DNA of 64,000 nucleotides from the NCBI GenBank assembly GCA_903895995.1, contig CAITVX010000013.1, positions 16,281-80,280 of the forward strand, read 5' to 3'. Source of the DNA: an uncultured Actinomycetes bacterium (lineage in GTDB: Bacteria; Actinomycetota; Actinomycetes; Nanopelagicales; Nanopelagicaceae). The notes under the pieces are model-generated. The model saw only the letters and a list, made by a program, of their open reading frames with translations. It was not told the DNA's origin and did not search any database. Of the stretch, positions 52,946 through 62,507 are shown piece by piece (position 1 is the first letter of the stretch; each line of letters begins with the position of its first letter). A program made the position numbers and the translations under genes.

Positions 52946-53799
52946 TGGCTATTTTAAAACGTCAAAAAACGAAAATGATCCAAGAGAAGACGGCCGTAGA
53001 GAAGGGCTTTACAGGACTCTTTCTCGCGCTCTGCGTAGCTTTTTTTGCTCTTCCACTCGTATGGTTATTCATCGCTCCATGGGATGGACAGCCAAATTAC
53101 TCGATCAAATGGCCAAGTTGGACACTCACCAACTTTGCTGAAATCTCCAAGAACCCTTACGCCTATAAGTCACTTGTGAATTCTGCGATCTTCTCTGCGG
53201 GCTCTGGAATAGCCGTGATCTTAGTTGGCGCCCCAGCATCTTATGTATTGAGCCGAGTCAAATTTAAGGGCCGCGACTCCTTTCTCTACACACTCTTACT
53301 GTTCTCCTCTATCGTCACAGGTAGCGCAGCAATGGTGCCTCTATACCTCCTAGCACTTCGCCTTAACATCCTTGATACCTACCAAGGAGTTATTTTAATT
53401 CTCACTGGTGGATTAATCCCGACTGCAATCTTTATTTTAAAAGACTTTACAGACTCACTTCCGAGATCATATGAAGAGAGCGCTCAAATATTCGGAGCTT
53501 CTTCTTTTAGAATTCTCAAAGATATCGTAGCTCCGATTATTCGTCCGGGACTTGCAGTGATCTTCGTCTGGTCCTTTGTTCAGGCATGGGGAAACTTTTT
53601 AGTTCCATTTATTCTGATTCGAGATATCAATAAACAACCAGGAGCCGTAATGATGTATAGCTTCTACAGTGATGGCGGTCAGCCTGTTATTCGCCAAGTT
53701 GCTGCCTTCTCACTTCTTTATGCAATCCCAGTAATGGGCATGTACTTCTATGTTAATAAAAAATATGGGTTCCGATTCTATGGAGGTATCAAAGGCTAA
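52945..53799 (+). CDS. ABC sugar transporter permease (MalG/UgpE-type)
   Basis: 284 aa from the ATG at 52945, whose A is the last base of the previous stop (TGATG overlap); a GTG one codon earlier is possible. Six helices; EAA loop SLPRSYEESAQIFGASSFRILKDIVAPI. Typical partner of the preceding permease. Confidence 0.93.
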   Translation: MAILKRQKTKMIQEKTAVEKGFTGLFLALCVAFFALPLVWLFIAPWDGQPNYSIKWPSWTLTNFAEISKNPYAYKSLVNSAIFSAGSGIAVILVGAPASYVLSRVKFKGRDSFLYTLLLFSSIVTGSAAMVPLYLLALRLNILDTYQGVILILTGGLIPTAIFILKDFTDSLPRSYEESAQIFGASSFRILKDIVAPIIRPGLAVIFVWSFVQAWGNFLVPFILIRDINKQPGAVMMYSFYSDGGQPVIRQVAAFSLLYAIPVMGMYFYVNKKYGFRFYGGIKG

Positions 53800-54869
53800 T
53801 GAGCATCGTAACAACCAAGAAGATCACCAAAGTATTTCCTGGTGGCGTGCGTGCACTTGACGAACTAGACCTTACGATCAATGACGGTGAGTTCTTCGCC
53901 CTCTTAGGCCCATCCGGATGTGGCAAAACAACACTTTTACGTACTCTTGGAGGTCTTGAGTCACCCACGAGCGGTGAAGTATGGATCGATGATAAAGATG
54001 TGACCTGGTCACCACCGGGCGAACGAAATATTGCCATGGTCTTCCAGGATTATGCGCTCTACCCACATATGAGCGTAAAAGAAAATATTGCTTACCCGCT
54101 AAAAGTGCGGAAACTTCCCAAAGATGAACAAGAGAAGCGCGTAGCTATGGCTTCAAAGGCTCTCTCCATTGAAACATTGCTCGAACGACGTCCGGGACAG
54201 ATATCAGGCGGGCAGCAGCAACGTGTGGCCGTAGCACGCGCTATGGCCACTACTCCAAATCTCTATCTCTTCGATGAGCCACTTTCAAATCTTGATGCAC
54301 GCCTGCGCCTTGAAGCACGTACTTTCTTAAAGCAACTTCAAACTGAACTTGGGGTCACAACAATCTTTGTGACTCACGATCAATCAGAAGCACTTGCAAT
54401 CGCAGATCGTATGGCTGTTATGGATAAGGGCGTGGTTCGCCAAGTAGGTTCACCATCGGAATTTTTCCATCGTCCAGCTAATCTTTTCGTAGCAGCATTC
54501 ATTGGTTCAACGCCCATGAACCTACTTGAGGGTCAGGTGCTTCAAGGGAATGTGAAAGTAGGCAGTAACACATTCACCATTCCAGAAAGCTACCGCGGAA
54601 AACTTCAAGAAGGTCAGGAAGTTGTCTATGGTATCCGTCCAGAATATGTATCAGTGGTCTCGAGTAATGCTGATGGAGTCGCATCAGGTAGCGTTAAAGT
54701 TACAGAAAATATGGGCACCCATTACCTGGTCTCAATTGACTGTGGCGGCACCCTCGTGCGAGGAACTGTTCCTGATGGTCAGCAACCAGCTAACGGTGCG
54801 ACTCTGCACTTCCTTCCAGACCTCAACAAAGTTTTGATTTACGATAAGGTCTCAGGAAACCTAATCTAA
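53799..54869 (+). CDS. ABC sugar transporter ATPase (MsmK/UgpC-type)
   Basis: 356 aa. Walker A LLGPSGCGKTTLLRTL, Q-loop VFQDYALYPHMSV, signature ISGGQQQRVAVARAM, Walker B LYLFDEPLSNLD, H-loop VTHDQSEALAIADRM, then the MOI/TOBE domain that regulates CUT1 transporters. It overlaps the permease stop by one base (TAATG). Having a dedicated ATPase in the operon is notable, because CUT1 systems often share one. Confidence 0.95.
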   Translation: MSIVTTKKITKVFPGGVRALDELDLTINDGEFFALLGPSGCGKTTLLRTLGGLESPTSGEVWIDDKDVTWSPPGERNIAMVFQDYALYPHMSVKENIAYPLKVRKLPKDEQEKRVAMASKALSIETLLERRPGQISGGQQQRVAVARAMATTPNLYLFDEPLSNLDARLRLEARTFLKQLQTELGVTTIFVTHDQSEALAIADRMAVMDKGVVRQVGSPSEFFHRPANLFVAAFIGSTPMNLLEGQVLQGNVKVGSNTFTIPESYRGKLQEGQEVVYGIRPEYVSVVSSNADGVASGSVKVTENMGTHYLVSIDCGGTLVRGTVPDGQQPANGATLHFLPDLNKVLIYDKVSGNLI

Positions 54870-54879
54870 GGAGCTGGGT

Positions 54880-56085
54880 GTGAGATACGAAAAGTTTTAC
54901 ACCCGCTCAGATCGTGCTGATTCGATCTATCAATATATTCCCTTTGAAGTACCTCTTGGTTGTGATGGTCTCACCATCACCATGCACTATGACGACTCGC
55001 TTTCGACAGTTGATTTAGGGCTCTTTGATCCATCTGGTTTTAGAGGATGGTCCGGTGGGGAGCGTGACCTCATTCAGATTAGCAATGAAGAGGCGACACC
55101 TGGCTATCTGCCAGGCCAGATTGCGCAGGGAACCTGGTTTGTGGCACTTGGACTGCATCAGGTTGGCCCAGATGGCGTTGGTGTTGAAGTCACAGTTGAA
55201 CATGGTCGACCACGCTTTCCCGTTTCAGAGCAACTTCCTCCAGCGGCAAACCGACCACCACGCAGAACCCTCCATGCGCCTCAAGGATTCCGGTGGATGC
55301 CGGCAGATTTTCACAGTCACTCAACACATTCAGATGGCCGATTAACTCTCGACCAACTCGCCAACTTAGCAGCAAGTCGAGGCTTAGAAATTCTAGCCAT
55401 CACCGACCACAACACAATTAGCCATCATGCACATCTGCCCACTGTTGCCAAGAGCGCGGGAATTAATTTGCTTGCGGGTCATGAAGTCACAACGGCAAGT
55501 GGCCATGCGAATGCTTTTGGGAAGATTGAGTGGACTGATTTTCGCGAGGCATCTTCGCGCTGGCTTGAAGATGTTAGCAACCGTGGTGGATTACTCTCAA
55601 TAAATCATCCCTTAGCAACACCGTGCCATTGGGATCGTGAATATCCTGATGGTGTGCCGCTTATGGAGATGTGGCACTCTAGCTGGGATAGATTTGAATT
55701 ATCACCTATCGAATATTGGCGTGAAAAGGGATCGCCAATTCCGATAGGTGGGAGTGACTTTCATCGAATGGGTTCTGATGGATTGCCTGGTGACCCAACT
55801 ACGTGGGTCATGGTCGCAACTGAGGATAATGTTGTGAGCGAAAAGGAAGTTATGGATGCTCTTCGCAACGGCAGAGTTGCGATCTCAGCTAGCCCCAAAG
55901 CTCCTGTTGTATATCCGATGGAAGAGGATCTCATTGTGCAAGGCGGTGAAGGAACTATTCTCTTAACCCCACGTGGCATAAGGAAGAATGTAGATAGTGA
56001 GCTCTTTCGGATCAAGAAAGAGTCAGGCCTGTACACCTTGACCAACCATTCAGGCGAGCACCTAGCTATTGGTTATATTCAATAG
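54880..56085 (+). CDS. CehA/McbA-family PHP metallohydrolase
   Basis: 401 aa, GTG start after AAGGAG. After about 130 residues of a beta-rich N-terminal domain comes a PHP domain: DFHSHSTHSDGRLTLDQL (metal ligands HxH near 148-150), AITDHNTISH, GHEVTT, INHP and GSDFHRMG. CehA/McbA relatives hydrolyse phosphoesters, carbamates or similar bonds. As the last gene of the transporter operon it probably acts on the imported compound or a derivative; exact reaction unknown. Confidence 0.85.
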   Translation: MRYEKFYTRSDRADSIYQYIPFEVPLGCDGLTITMHYDDSLSTVDLGLFDPSGFRGWSGGERDLIQISNEEATPGYLPGQIAQGTWFVALGLHQVGPDGVGVEVTVEHGRPRFPVSEQLPPAANRPPRRTLHAPQGFRWMPADFHSHSTHSDGRLTLDQLANLAASRGLEILAITDHNTISHHAHLPTVAKSAGINLLAGHEVTTASGHANAFGKIEWTDFREASSRWLEDVSNRGGLLSINHPLATPCHWDREYPDGVPLMEMWHSSWDRFELSPIEYWREKGSPIPIGGSDFHRMGSDGLPGDPTTWVMVATEDNVVSEKEVMDALRNGRVAISASPKAPVVYPMEEDLIVQGGEGTILLTPRGIRKNVDSELFRIKKESGLYTLTNHSGEHLAIGYIQ

Positions 56086-56090
56086 ATCCT

Positions 56091-57218
56091 TTAGGCAGTG
56101 AGATCCCCGCCTAGTGCAACGCCTTCGCGTTCAAGCACAAATGCTGCGATTTTCTGGCAGAGCTGCATATCTTCGCGGCCATCCTTAATCGGATCACCTT
56201 GCTGCTTGCCGGTCTGAGTGAGTGTGTGGAAAGCCTCAAGTTCAATTTCAAAAGATGGCATATAGGACTCAAAGGTGGAGTTGATGTGGTCTAAACCGAC
56301 GCGAGTAGTGGCAACATATTTTGTTGGAACGCGCAGGATATAAGGGCTTGGGAAGATCAGATGATGTCCTGAATCCTCATTTACCCAACGGATCTCCTCT
56401 TGATAGAGAGGGTAGTCATCCAAAATTAACCAGCGAATGCTGACACGGACATCATCATCAGTTCGTCCTTGAATCACCATATTAGGAGAGTTGTGACTCA
56501 TCCAACGCTCTGCAAAATCGATCTTTGTCATATGAATATCGAGCTCACGAAGAACAGAGAATTCATGGATAATCGAACCGACGATGCCATTGGCATACAA
56601 ACTACCAATTGACTTTGCCCCCGCTTCACCGAGCGCCTGTACTGCAATTTCATGTGCTTGCGCCGTGAACTTCTTAATATTCTCTGCAGATGCAGGGAAA
56701 CCCTTCACATGAAGCTCTGAAGTAGCCAGTTGATTCTCTCCACTTGGATGGAGCACGACTACATCGACAGCGCGGGGGCGACCCTTAATATTGGCCTTCA
56801 TCGCCTTCGTTGCTTGATCGAAAGTCTTCATATATCCAAGCATGAGTTGCTTGCCGGAAGATTTCAGTGCAACCTCAATCTTGCTCATCTCTGCTTCGCT
56901 ATAACCCAATGGTTTCTCACAGAAGACATGAAGCCCTGCACCCAAGGCCTGTACAACAAGATCAGCGTGGCTACCGGAGTTCAAAATGATGGCTGCATCA
57001 ATAAGGCCTGATGTAAACATGGCTTGAGGGTCTTCAAATCGACCTCCAGCTGGGATGGCAAAGCGATCAGCAAGGGCGTTCGCAGCATCGAGATTGAAAT
57101 CTGCAATAGCTTCGACTTCGAAGAGGTCGCTTCGATGAGAGAGGATTGGAAGATGGACTGATGAGGCGACAGCCCCAGCGCCAACTACACCGACCCGAAG
57201 GATAGGGTGATTGTCCAT
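56091..57218 (-). CDS. Gfo/Idh/MocA-family oxidoreductase
   Basis: 375 aa. N-terminal Rossmann VGVVGAGAVASSVHLPILSHR, and the family motif CEKPLGYSEAEM near residue 95-106 with the catalytic Lys. The C-terminal domain is the usual substrate sheet. AAAGGAG lies 8 nt before the ATG. It faces away from lacI and shares with it an intergenic region containing a LacI-type operator, so it should belong to the same sugar regulon as an NAD(P)-dependent sugar dehydrogenase. Confidence 0.9.
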   Translation of the reverse strand: MDNHPILRVGVVGAGAVASSVHLPILSHRSDLFEVEAIADFNLDAANALADRFAIPAGGRFEDPQAMFTSGLIDAAIILNSGSHADLVVQALGAGLHVFCEKPLGYSEAEMSKIEVALKSSGKQLMLGYMKTFDQATKAMKANIKGRPRAVDVVVLHPSGENQLATSELHVKGFPASAENIKKFTAQAHEIAVQALGEAGAKSIGSLYANGIVGSIIHEFSVLRELDIHMTKIDFAERWMSHNSPNMVIQGRTDDDVRVSIRWLILDDYPLYQEEIRWVNEDSGHHLIFPSPYILRVPTKYVATTRVGLDHINSTFESYMPSFEIELEAFHTLTQTGKQQGDPIKDGREDMQLCQKIAAFVLEREGVALGGDLTA

Positions 57219-57262
57219 AATTTTTCTCCTTTAATCTATCTAAAACCAATAAGACAATGGTA

Positions 57263-57276
57263 TGTTATCGAATACA
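57263..57276. promoter_or_regulatory. LacI-type operator between the oxidoreductase and lacI genes
   Basis: TGTTATCGAATACA, same eight left-hand bases and same central CG as the site before the transporter operon. It can serve both divergent genes (autoregulation). Confidence 0.6.
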
Positions 57277-57311
57277 CAAACGTAAACCCCGAAATGGATA
57301 ATTAATTTTTT

Positions 57312-58325
57312 ATGGCTAAGAAGCGCACGCATGCAACAATAACTGATGTTGCAGCCAAAGCAGGAGTAAGCACTGCCACGGTAAGTCGTGTTTTGGCAGG
57401 TGAGGGGTACGTTGCAACTGCAACCAAAGCAAGAGTCCAAGAGGTAATAGATAGGCTCCACTACCAGCCATCACTCATGGCCCAGTCCCTGCGTCGACAG
57501 AGTTCGGCAGTTATCGGTTTAATTGTCACCGATATTCAAAATCCTTATTATCCAGAGTTAGTCCGTGGAATCGAAGACGAAGTTCAAAAACGTGGTTACT
57601 CGCTCATTCTCTGTAATTCCGCGGGCGATCCCGAACGTGAAAAAAGCTATATCAACTATCTCAGTCAACATCGCGCTGACGGAATAATTATCTGTGCATC
57701 AGGTTTCTTAAAACGCAATCGAAAAGAACTTAAAAATTATCAAGGGCATATAGTTTTAGTGGACGTCGATCATGATGACCCTGCCTACCCAACTGTCTCC
57801 TCTGATGGTGAAGGCGGAGGTAAGTTGGTAGGTAAACACCTCATCGAATCTGGCTACACACAACTTATGTACATAGGTGACCCCGATGAAGCAAAAGATG
57901 GATTCCCTCGTTTCAATGGAATGAAATTAGGAGCAGGTAAAGTTCCAGTTCATTACTTCACCGGTGGGCCTTCATTCGAAGATGGTGCATCAGCGGCACG
58001 TGAAATTGCTAGCCGTTTTAAACCTCCCTTTGGAGTTATGGCTCATAATGACTTGAGTGCCATCGGCGCCTTAAGAGTCTTTCTGGAACTGGGGTTCAAG
58101 GTTCCTGATGAGATTGGGATAGTTGGTTACGACGATATTCAAATCAGCGCATATACCTCACCAACATTGACCACCGTGCGTCAGGAGCAAGGATTGCTAG
58201 GCCATAAAGCGTTAGAGATGCTCGACCTCCTCTTAGGGGGCGCAAAAAAACCTGCGAGTCTAAGTATTCAAACTCGATTAATAGTTCGAGAGTCGACGAA
58301 GAAAAAAGGGAGAGCAAAGAAATGA
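57312..58325 (+). CDS. LacI-family transcriptional regulator
   Basis: 337 aa. N-terminal helix-turn-helix ITDVAAKAGVSTATVSRVL (residues 10-28) and hinge YQPSLMAQSLRRQSS, then a periplasmic-binding-protein-like effector domain (VIGLIVTDIQNPYYPELVRGIE, VGYDDIQISAYTSPTLTTVRQ). The Ala-Leu hinge pair usual for LacI regulators is replaced by Ser-Leu. It probably represses the surrounding sugar genes until a sugar binds. The stop overlaps the glycosidase start (ATGA). Confidence 0.92.
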   Translation: MAKKRTHATITDVAAKAGVSTATVSRVLAGEGYVATATKARVQEVIDRLHYQPSLMAQSLRRQSSAVIGLIVTDIQNPYYPELVRGIEDEVQKRGYSLILCNSAGDPEREKSYINYLSQHRADGIIICASGFLKRNRKELKNYQGHIVLVDVDHDDPAYPTVSSDGEGGGKLVGKHLIESGYTQLMYIGDPDEAKDGFPRFNGMKLGAGKVPVHYFTGGPSFEDGASAAREIASRFKPPFGVMAHNDLSAIGALRVFLELGFKVPDEIGIVGYDDIQISAYTSPTLTTVRQEQGLLGHKALEMLDLLLGGAKKPASLSIQTRLIVRESTKKKGRAKK

Positions 58326-59605
58326 CTTCACATCTAGAGGCACCCAACATGGGAGATTACCTATGGCTTCGCAAGGTCTGTTCTGATATCCACACAAAGA
58401 ATCGTCAAGTAGGCCATGCAGATTGGTGCAACGAAGACTTTGACTTCACATGCCCTTCCTCGGTCACATACCCCTTCCAGTGGTTCTGGGATTCATGTTT
58501 CCACGCAATAACTCTGAGCCATTTTGATACCCGAAAAGCCGAAGCCGAGATCAAGAGCTTGCTCAAAAATCAACACTCCGATGGATTCGTCTCTCATGTA
58601 ACTTTCTGGCAGCGAGATTCATATGAAGAGATGGTCTCTACCTACGCAATCGCCTTCCGTAGCAAGTACCTCTCCGATGAGATGCAACCACCACTTCTAG
58701 CAGAAGCGGTCGCTGCGGTTGCTTATCGTGGACGCGGCACTGAGTTTATTAAGGAAGTACTCCCATCAGTTCGACGCTTCTACGAATGGCTTCACACAGT
58801 TCGCAATCCTTATGGTGATGGCTTGATCCGAGTTGTTCAACCTGATGAAACTGGACTTGATCACTCCCCCGTCTGGGATGAGCTTTTACAGATCCAAGAC
58901 GAAGAGCATGATAGTTGGGATCGCGGCTGGCACTATATCTGTGATCCATACGATGCCTTCGACCGCGACCCTAAGAAGATGATTGAAATAAATTATTTTG
59001 TTGTCGCAGATGTTATGGTCAATACGATCTATATCGAAAATTTAAAAGTTCTTGCCAATCTCTGTCTGCAAGTGGGCGACGATGCTGGAGCCGAGCAATA
59101 CCTTGAGCGTGCGAAGAAAGCTCATGCATCTCTCGAGAAACTTTGCTGGAATGAAGAAGATGGGCTCTATTACAGCGTTAACGGCAGAGAGAATAAGCAG
59201 CTGCGCGTGAATACGTGGGTTTCACTCATGCCTCTGCTCTTAGAAGATACAGATTCAAGGAAAGTTGAGCGGATCATGAAGCATCTTCTAGATCCGAAAG
59301 AGTATTGGGCAACCTACCCAATCCCATCGACACCTCTGAATGGTCCAACACATCGGCCCAATACAGTGGGAGGCAACCTTGTATGGCGCGGTCCTTCATG
59401 GATGAATAGCAATTGGTATCTCAGTCGTGGATTGATTCGACATGGCCGCATTGACTTAGCTCGCCATATCGCAGCTCAAAGCATTAAATGCTTCAAAGAG
59501 AGCGGGGTACGCGAGTATTACAATCCCGCAGATGCAACTGGTTGGGGTGCTCCAGACTTTAGCTGGTCCACTATCTTGTTGGATCTAGTAGTTAAGGTGC
59601 TCTAA
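58322..59605 (+). CDS. GH63/MGH1-like glycoside hydrolase
   Basis: 427 aa, (alpha/alpha)6-barrel type. FQWFWDSCFHAITLSHFD near the N-terminus, PDETGLDHSPVWD near 180 (Asp of GLDHSP as probable general acid), GGNLVWRGPSWMNSNWYLSRGL near 365 and REYYNPADATGWGAPDFSWS near 403 (Glu of REYYNP as probable base) are the hallmarks. Relatives hydrolyse alpha-glycosides such as mannosyl/glucosyl-glycerate. No signal peptide: it acts on an imported compound. Confidence 0.82.
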   Translation: MTSHLEAPNMGDYLWLRKVCSDIHTKNRQVGHADWCNEDFDFTCPSSVTYPFQWFWDSCFHAITLSHFDTRKAEAEIKSLLKNQHSDGFVSHVTFWQRDSYEEMVSTYAIAFRSKYLSDEMQPPLLAEAVAAVAYRGRGTEFIKEVLPSVRRFYEWLHTVRNPYGDGLIRVVQPDETGLDHSPVWDELLQIQDEEHDSWDRGWHYICDPYDAFDRDPKKMIEINYFVVADVMVNTIYIENLKVLANLCLQVGDDAGAEQYLERAKKAHASLEKLCWNEEDGLYYSVNGRENKQLRVNTWVSLMPLLLEDTDSRKVERIMKHLLDPKEYWATYPIPSTPLNGPTHRPNTVGGNLVWRGPSWMNSNWYLSRGLIRHGRIDLARHIAAQSIKCFKESGVREYYNPADATGWGAPDFSWSTILLDLVVKVL

Positions 59606-60466
59606 ATGAATAGCTCACAAATCGGAATCGTCCCACTTAACTGGAGGTATGACGCAAGCCGGATGGGTGAATATCTTTCAGGTATAGCCAAATATGGTTT
59701 TAAAGGCATCCAGATCTCCATGGATCAAGGAAACTCCCCTGAGTTTGTGCAATCTATGAAAGATCACTCACTGAAATTTGCAGAGATCTATGTTGCTGTT
59801 CACATGACCACCGATGGCATAGAGGCTATTTCAGAGCTGGAAACAGCAGAGACCATCGCGCTTGCCGCAAGAGTCGCCGTTGAAATGATTGTCTTCGCCG
59901 TTGATGGAACTGCTGAAAGAGATCTCTGCGCAACCCGTGCAGAAACAGGTCCACAACTTACAGAAACTGCCTATTCACAGTTAGCCGAACACATCAATCG
60001 CTTTGCAAAGATTGCTCAGTCACATGGAATGAAATCATCGTTCCATCCTCACGCAGCCACTTTTATTGAAACTTTCGCAGAAACAGAAAAATTAATGAAT
60101 CTGCTTGATCCAGAGCTCGTGGGAGTGTGTCTGGATGTTGGACATTGGATCGTTGGTGGCGGAGATCCGATTGAAGCTATCCAACACTTCGGCGAGAGAA
60201 TCACCCATGTACATATTAAAGATGTCGCTGGCGAAGTCCTCACCAAGCTCGCTAGTGGAGAAATCGCAAGTATGCACGATTCTGTTATGGATGAGAAACT
60301 CTTTGTACCTGCCGGTACTGGAGTTCTCGATCTTCATGGGGTCATGGATGCATTGAGAGCAATAAATTTCACTGGTTGGTTGATGAGTGAGCAAGATTCC
60401 GCATGGGCACCGTCAGAGGCAGCCTCTGGAATTTCATTTGTAAATATCTTAGCTGCCCTGGGATAG
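59606..60466 (+). CDS. Sugar phosphate isomerase/epimerase-like TIM-barrel protein
   Basis: 286 aa, AP-endonuclease-2 superfamily (xylose-isomerase-like). Metal-ligand segments: SFHPHAATFIET (near 142), VGVCLDVGHWIVGG (near 172), ITHVHIKDV (near 200) and LMSEQD. The start abuts the glycosidase stop. Such enzymes with Gfo/Idh partners catalyse inosose/keto-sugar steps; precise substrate unknown. Confidence 0.88.
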   Translation: MNSSQIGIVPLNWRYDASRMGEYLSGIAKYGFKGIQISMDQGNSPEFVQSMKDHSLKFAEIYVAVHMTTDGIEAISELETAETIALAARVAVEMIVFAVDGTAERDLCATRAETGPQLTETAYSQLAEHINRFAKIAQSHGMKSSFHPHAATFIETFAETEKLMNLLDPELVGVCLDVGHWIVGGGDPIEAIQHFGERITHVHIKDVAGEVLTKLASGEIASMHDSVMDEKLFVPAGTGVLDLHGVMDALRAINFTGWLMSEQDSAWAPSEAASGISFVNILAALG

Positions 60467-60471
60467 AGATT

Positions 60472-61359
60472 TTAAGCTCGCGCCCATTTCATGAGGGGTG
60501 GAAGATCGCTCTCTAAATTCTCTGCAGCCCAAATTGCTCCATCAAGATTATCTCCCGCTGCTTCAACCAGTGCAGCGTTTGGCATAGCCCGATGAATATG
60601 AGCCATTATTAATCGAACGTAAGAAGTATTTTTGCTTAATCCACCAGTAATTGTAATAAATGGCGTATCGCTCTTTTCTCCACCCACACGTATCCATGCT
60701 GCGAGAACTGTTTTGCTCAGTCTCATCGCACCTTCTTCGCGAATCTCTTGGGCGATCTTCAATCCCGCATCAGCTGCCTCGAGAACTTTCTTACCTGTTG
60801 CAATTGCAAGCAAGCTCGCATCATGAGCATTTTTCACCTCTAAAGCAAAGTAGGCGTTGACCTCTGGGGTGAAATATTCCAAGTACTGCGGATCATCTTC
60901 ACGATTCTCATGCGCGGCAAGTGCTCGTGCAATCCCACGAGTACCTAGCCAATAGCCTGATCCTTCATCACCAAAGACATTACCTAGACCATCTGTATGC
61001 GAAACGGAGTCCGCATTTCCACCAACGGCAACGATCCCACCACCAAGAGTGAGCGCTACTCCGCTACGCCCTCGCATCGCCCCGAAATAGCTCGCTAAGC
61101 CATCATCTAAGACGAGTACTCGCTTGGCTCCGACAGCTCTGCCGCATGAACTCAGGAAGTCGGCTACATCGCCTACAGCCCCATACAGGCCTGTCAGCGA
61201 GAGCGAAACCACTTCAGAGGATGCTCCTGGAAGTAAGGCTAAGACTTCTCGAACTGTCTTCTCAACTGGTTCACTTGATAATTTCCCACGCGAGAAAGTC
61301 GAGATTTTGCCATCGACTGATGCACGTGATCCAGATTGTCCAATATCAATCGCAATCAT
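60472..61359 (-). CDS. BadF/BcrA-family sugar kinase, probable N-acetylglucosamine kinase
   Basis: 295 aa of the ASKHA fold: MIAIDIGQSGSRASVDGK (phosphate-1), VLVLDDGLASYFGAMRGRSGVALTLGGGIVAVGG, GDEGSGYWLGTRGIARAL (typical of GlcNAc kinases) and ITITGGLSKNTSYVRL. Its start lies 1 nt after the nagA stop, so kinase plus deacetylase yield glucosamine-6-phosphate from imported GlcNAc. No nagB is in the window. Confidence 0.85.
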   Translation of the reverse strand: MIAIDIGQSGSRASVDGKISTFSRGKLSSEPVEKTVREVLALLPGASSEVVSLSLTGLYGAVGDVADFLSSCGRAVGAKRVLVLDDGLASYFGAMRGRSGVALTLGGGIVAVGGNADSVSHTDGLGNVFGDEGSGYWLGTRGIARALAAHENREDDPQYLEYFTPEVNAYFALEVKNAHDASLLAIATGKKVLEAADAGLKIAQEIREEGAMRLSKTVLAAWIRVGGEKSDTPFITITGGLSKNTSYVRLIMAHIHRAMPNAALVEAAGDNLDGAIWAAENLESDLPPLMKWARA

Positions 61360-61360
61360 T

Positions 61361-62458
61361 TTATAAACTTATTCTGCGAAGAGAGCCTGCTGCCGGATCG
61401 TACTCAACAAAATCTGCTCGCATTCCAACTGCAATCGATCCATGCTGTGACAAGCCCATGAGCTGTGCAGCATTTGTTGAACTCATCGCCACAGCATCTT
61501 TGAGATCAAGACCCATATCTAAAAGTGTGAGGAAACTTTGATCCATCGTAAGAGTACTTCCTGCCAGAGTCTGTGTGCCTTTGATACGAGCAACGCTATT
61601 GCTCACCTCAACTTCTCGGTTTCCGATTGTGTACTCACCATCAGAACACCCAGCAGCGCTCATAGCATCGGTGACGAGAATAACTCGATCGCTTCTATCC
61701 AGCAGCACTTCTTTCATGGTCTGATGGCTGACATGCACTCCATCGGCAATAAGCTCTACATAGAGGCTTGAATGGTCAAGGAGATATCTTGGGACTTCAT
61801 CCTCGTGTGAATGAAGTTTTGGCATCGCATTATTGAAGTGAGTTATAACTTCACTGCCTGCGGCGATTCCGGATTCAATCGCTTCTCTTGTCGCGTTGGT
61901 ATGACCCATGGCTACAACAACTCCGTGATCTTTCAAAAATTTCATCGCTTCGAGGGATCCAGGTAGCTCTGGGGCGATTGTGACCATCCGAATTGAACCC
62001 TCGCCCGCTTTAAGAATCTCTTCAATCTCTGAGATCACCGGATGGCGCAAAGAGGCCACGTCATGAGCGCCACGCTTATCAGGTGAGAGATATGGTCCTT
62101 CAAGATGTATTCCAGCAAGAGATCCATTTTTTACATAAGGAAGTAACTTTGTGATTGAGATCAGGATTTCATCGATGGGTGCGCTTACTAAGCTTGCGTA
62201 GAGGGCCGATGTTCCATGTGTTTGATGGAGCTTAATTGCGGCGCTGATCTGTCCGTCATCTCCAGAAGCGAAATATCCGCCAGCACCACCGTGACAGTGA
62301 ATATCTACAAATCCAGGTAGCAAAACTCCGGTCAGGGTCATCTCAGATTCAGAGGTTGCGCCATAGCCAAGATCGGTAATGATTCCTGATTCAATCTCCA
62401 TCCACACTTGCGAGAGATCGCCATCTGGAAGAAGCGCCCTTGAAGCAGAAACAATCAC
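61361..62458 (-). CDS. nagA: N-acetylglucosamine-6-phosphate deacetylase
   Basis: 365 aa, GTG start. Amidohydrolase fold: PGFVDIHCHGGAGGYF (metal HxH), HLEGPYLSPDKRGAHD, AMGHTNATRE, THFNNAMPKLHSHE, ADGVHVS and VTDAMSAAGC with the catalytic Asp. A TAAGAT box ends 7 nt before the GTG (leaderless). Heads a two-gene minus-strand unit with the kinase. Confidence 0.95.
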   Translation of the reverse strand: MIVSASRALLPDGDLSQVWMEIESGIITDLGYGATSESEMTLTGVLLPGFVDIHCHGGAGGYFASGDDGQISAAIKLHQTHGTSALYASLVSAPIDEILISITKLLPYVKNGSLAGIHLEGPYLSPDKRGAHDVASLRHPVISEIEEILKAGEGSIRMVTIAPELPGSLEAMKFLKDHGVVVAMGHTNATREAIESGIAAGSEVITHFNNAMPKLHSHEDEVPRYLLDHSSLYVELIADGVHVSHQTMKEVLLDRSDRVILVTDAMSAAGCSDGEYTIGNREVEVSNSVARIKGTQTLAGSTLTMDQSFLTLLDMGLDLKDAVAMSSTNAAQLMGLSQHGSIAVGMRADFVEYDPAAGSLRRISL

Positions 62459-62464
62459 TCGTGA

Positions 62465-62470
62465 ATCTTA
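62465..62470 (-). promoter_or_regulatory. -10 box of nagA (leaderless)
   Basis: Minus strand TAAGAT, last T 7 nt before the GTG at 62458. Confidence 0.55.
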
Positions 62471-62507
62471 CAGAGCCCCTCACGGTATTCATAGGGCAGA
62501 GCCTTAC

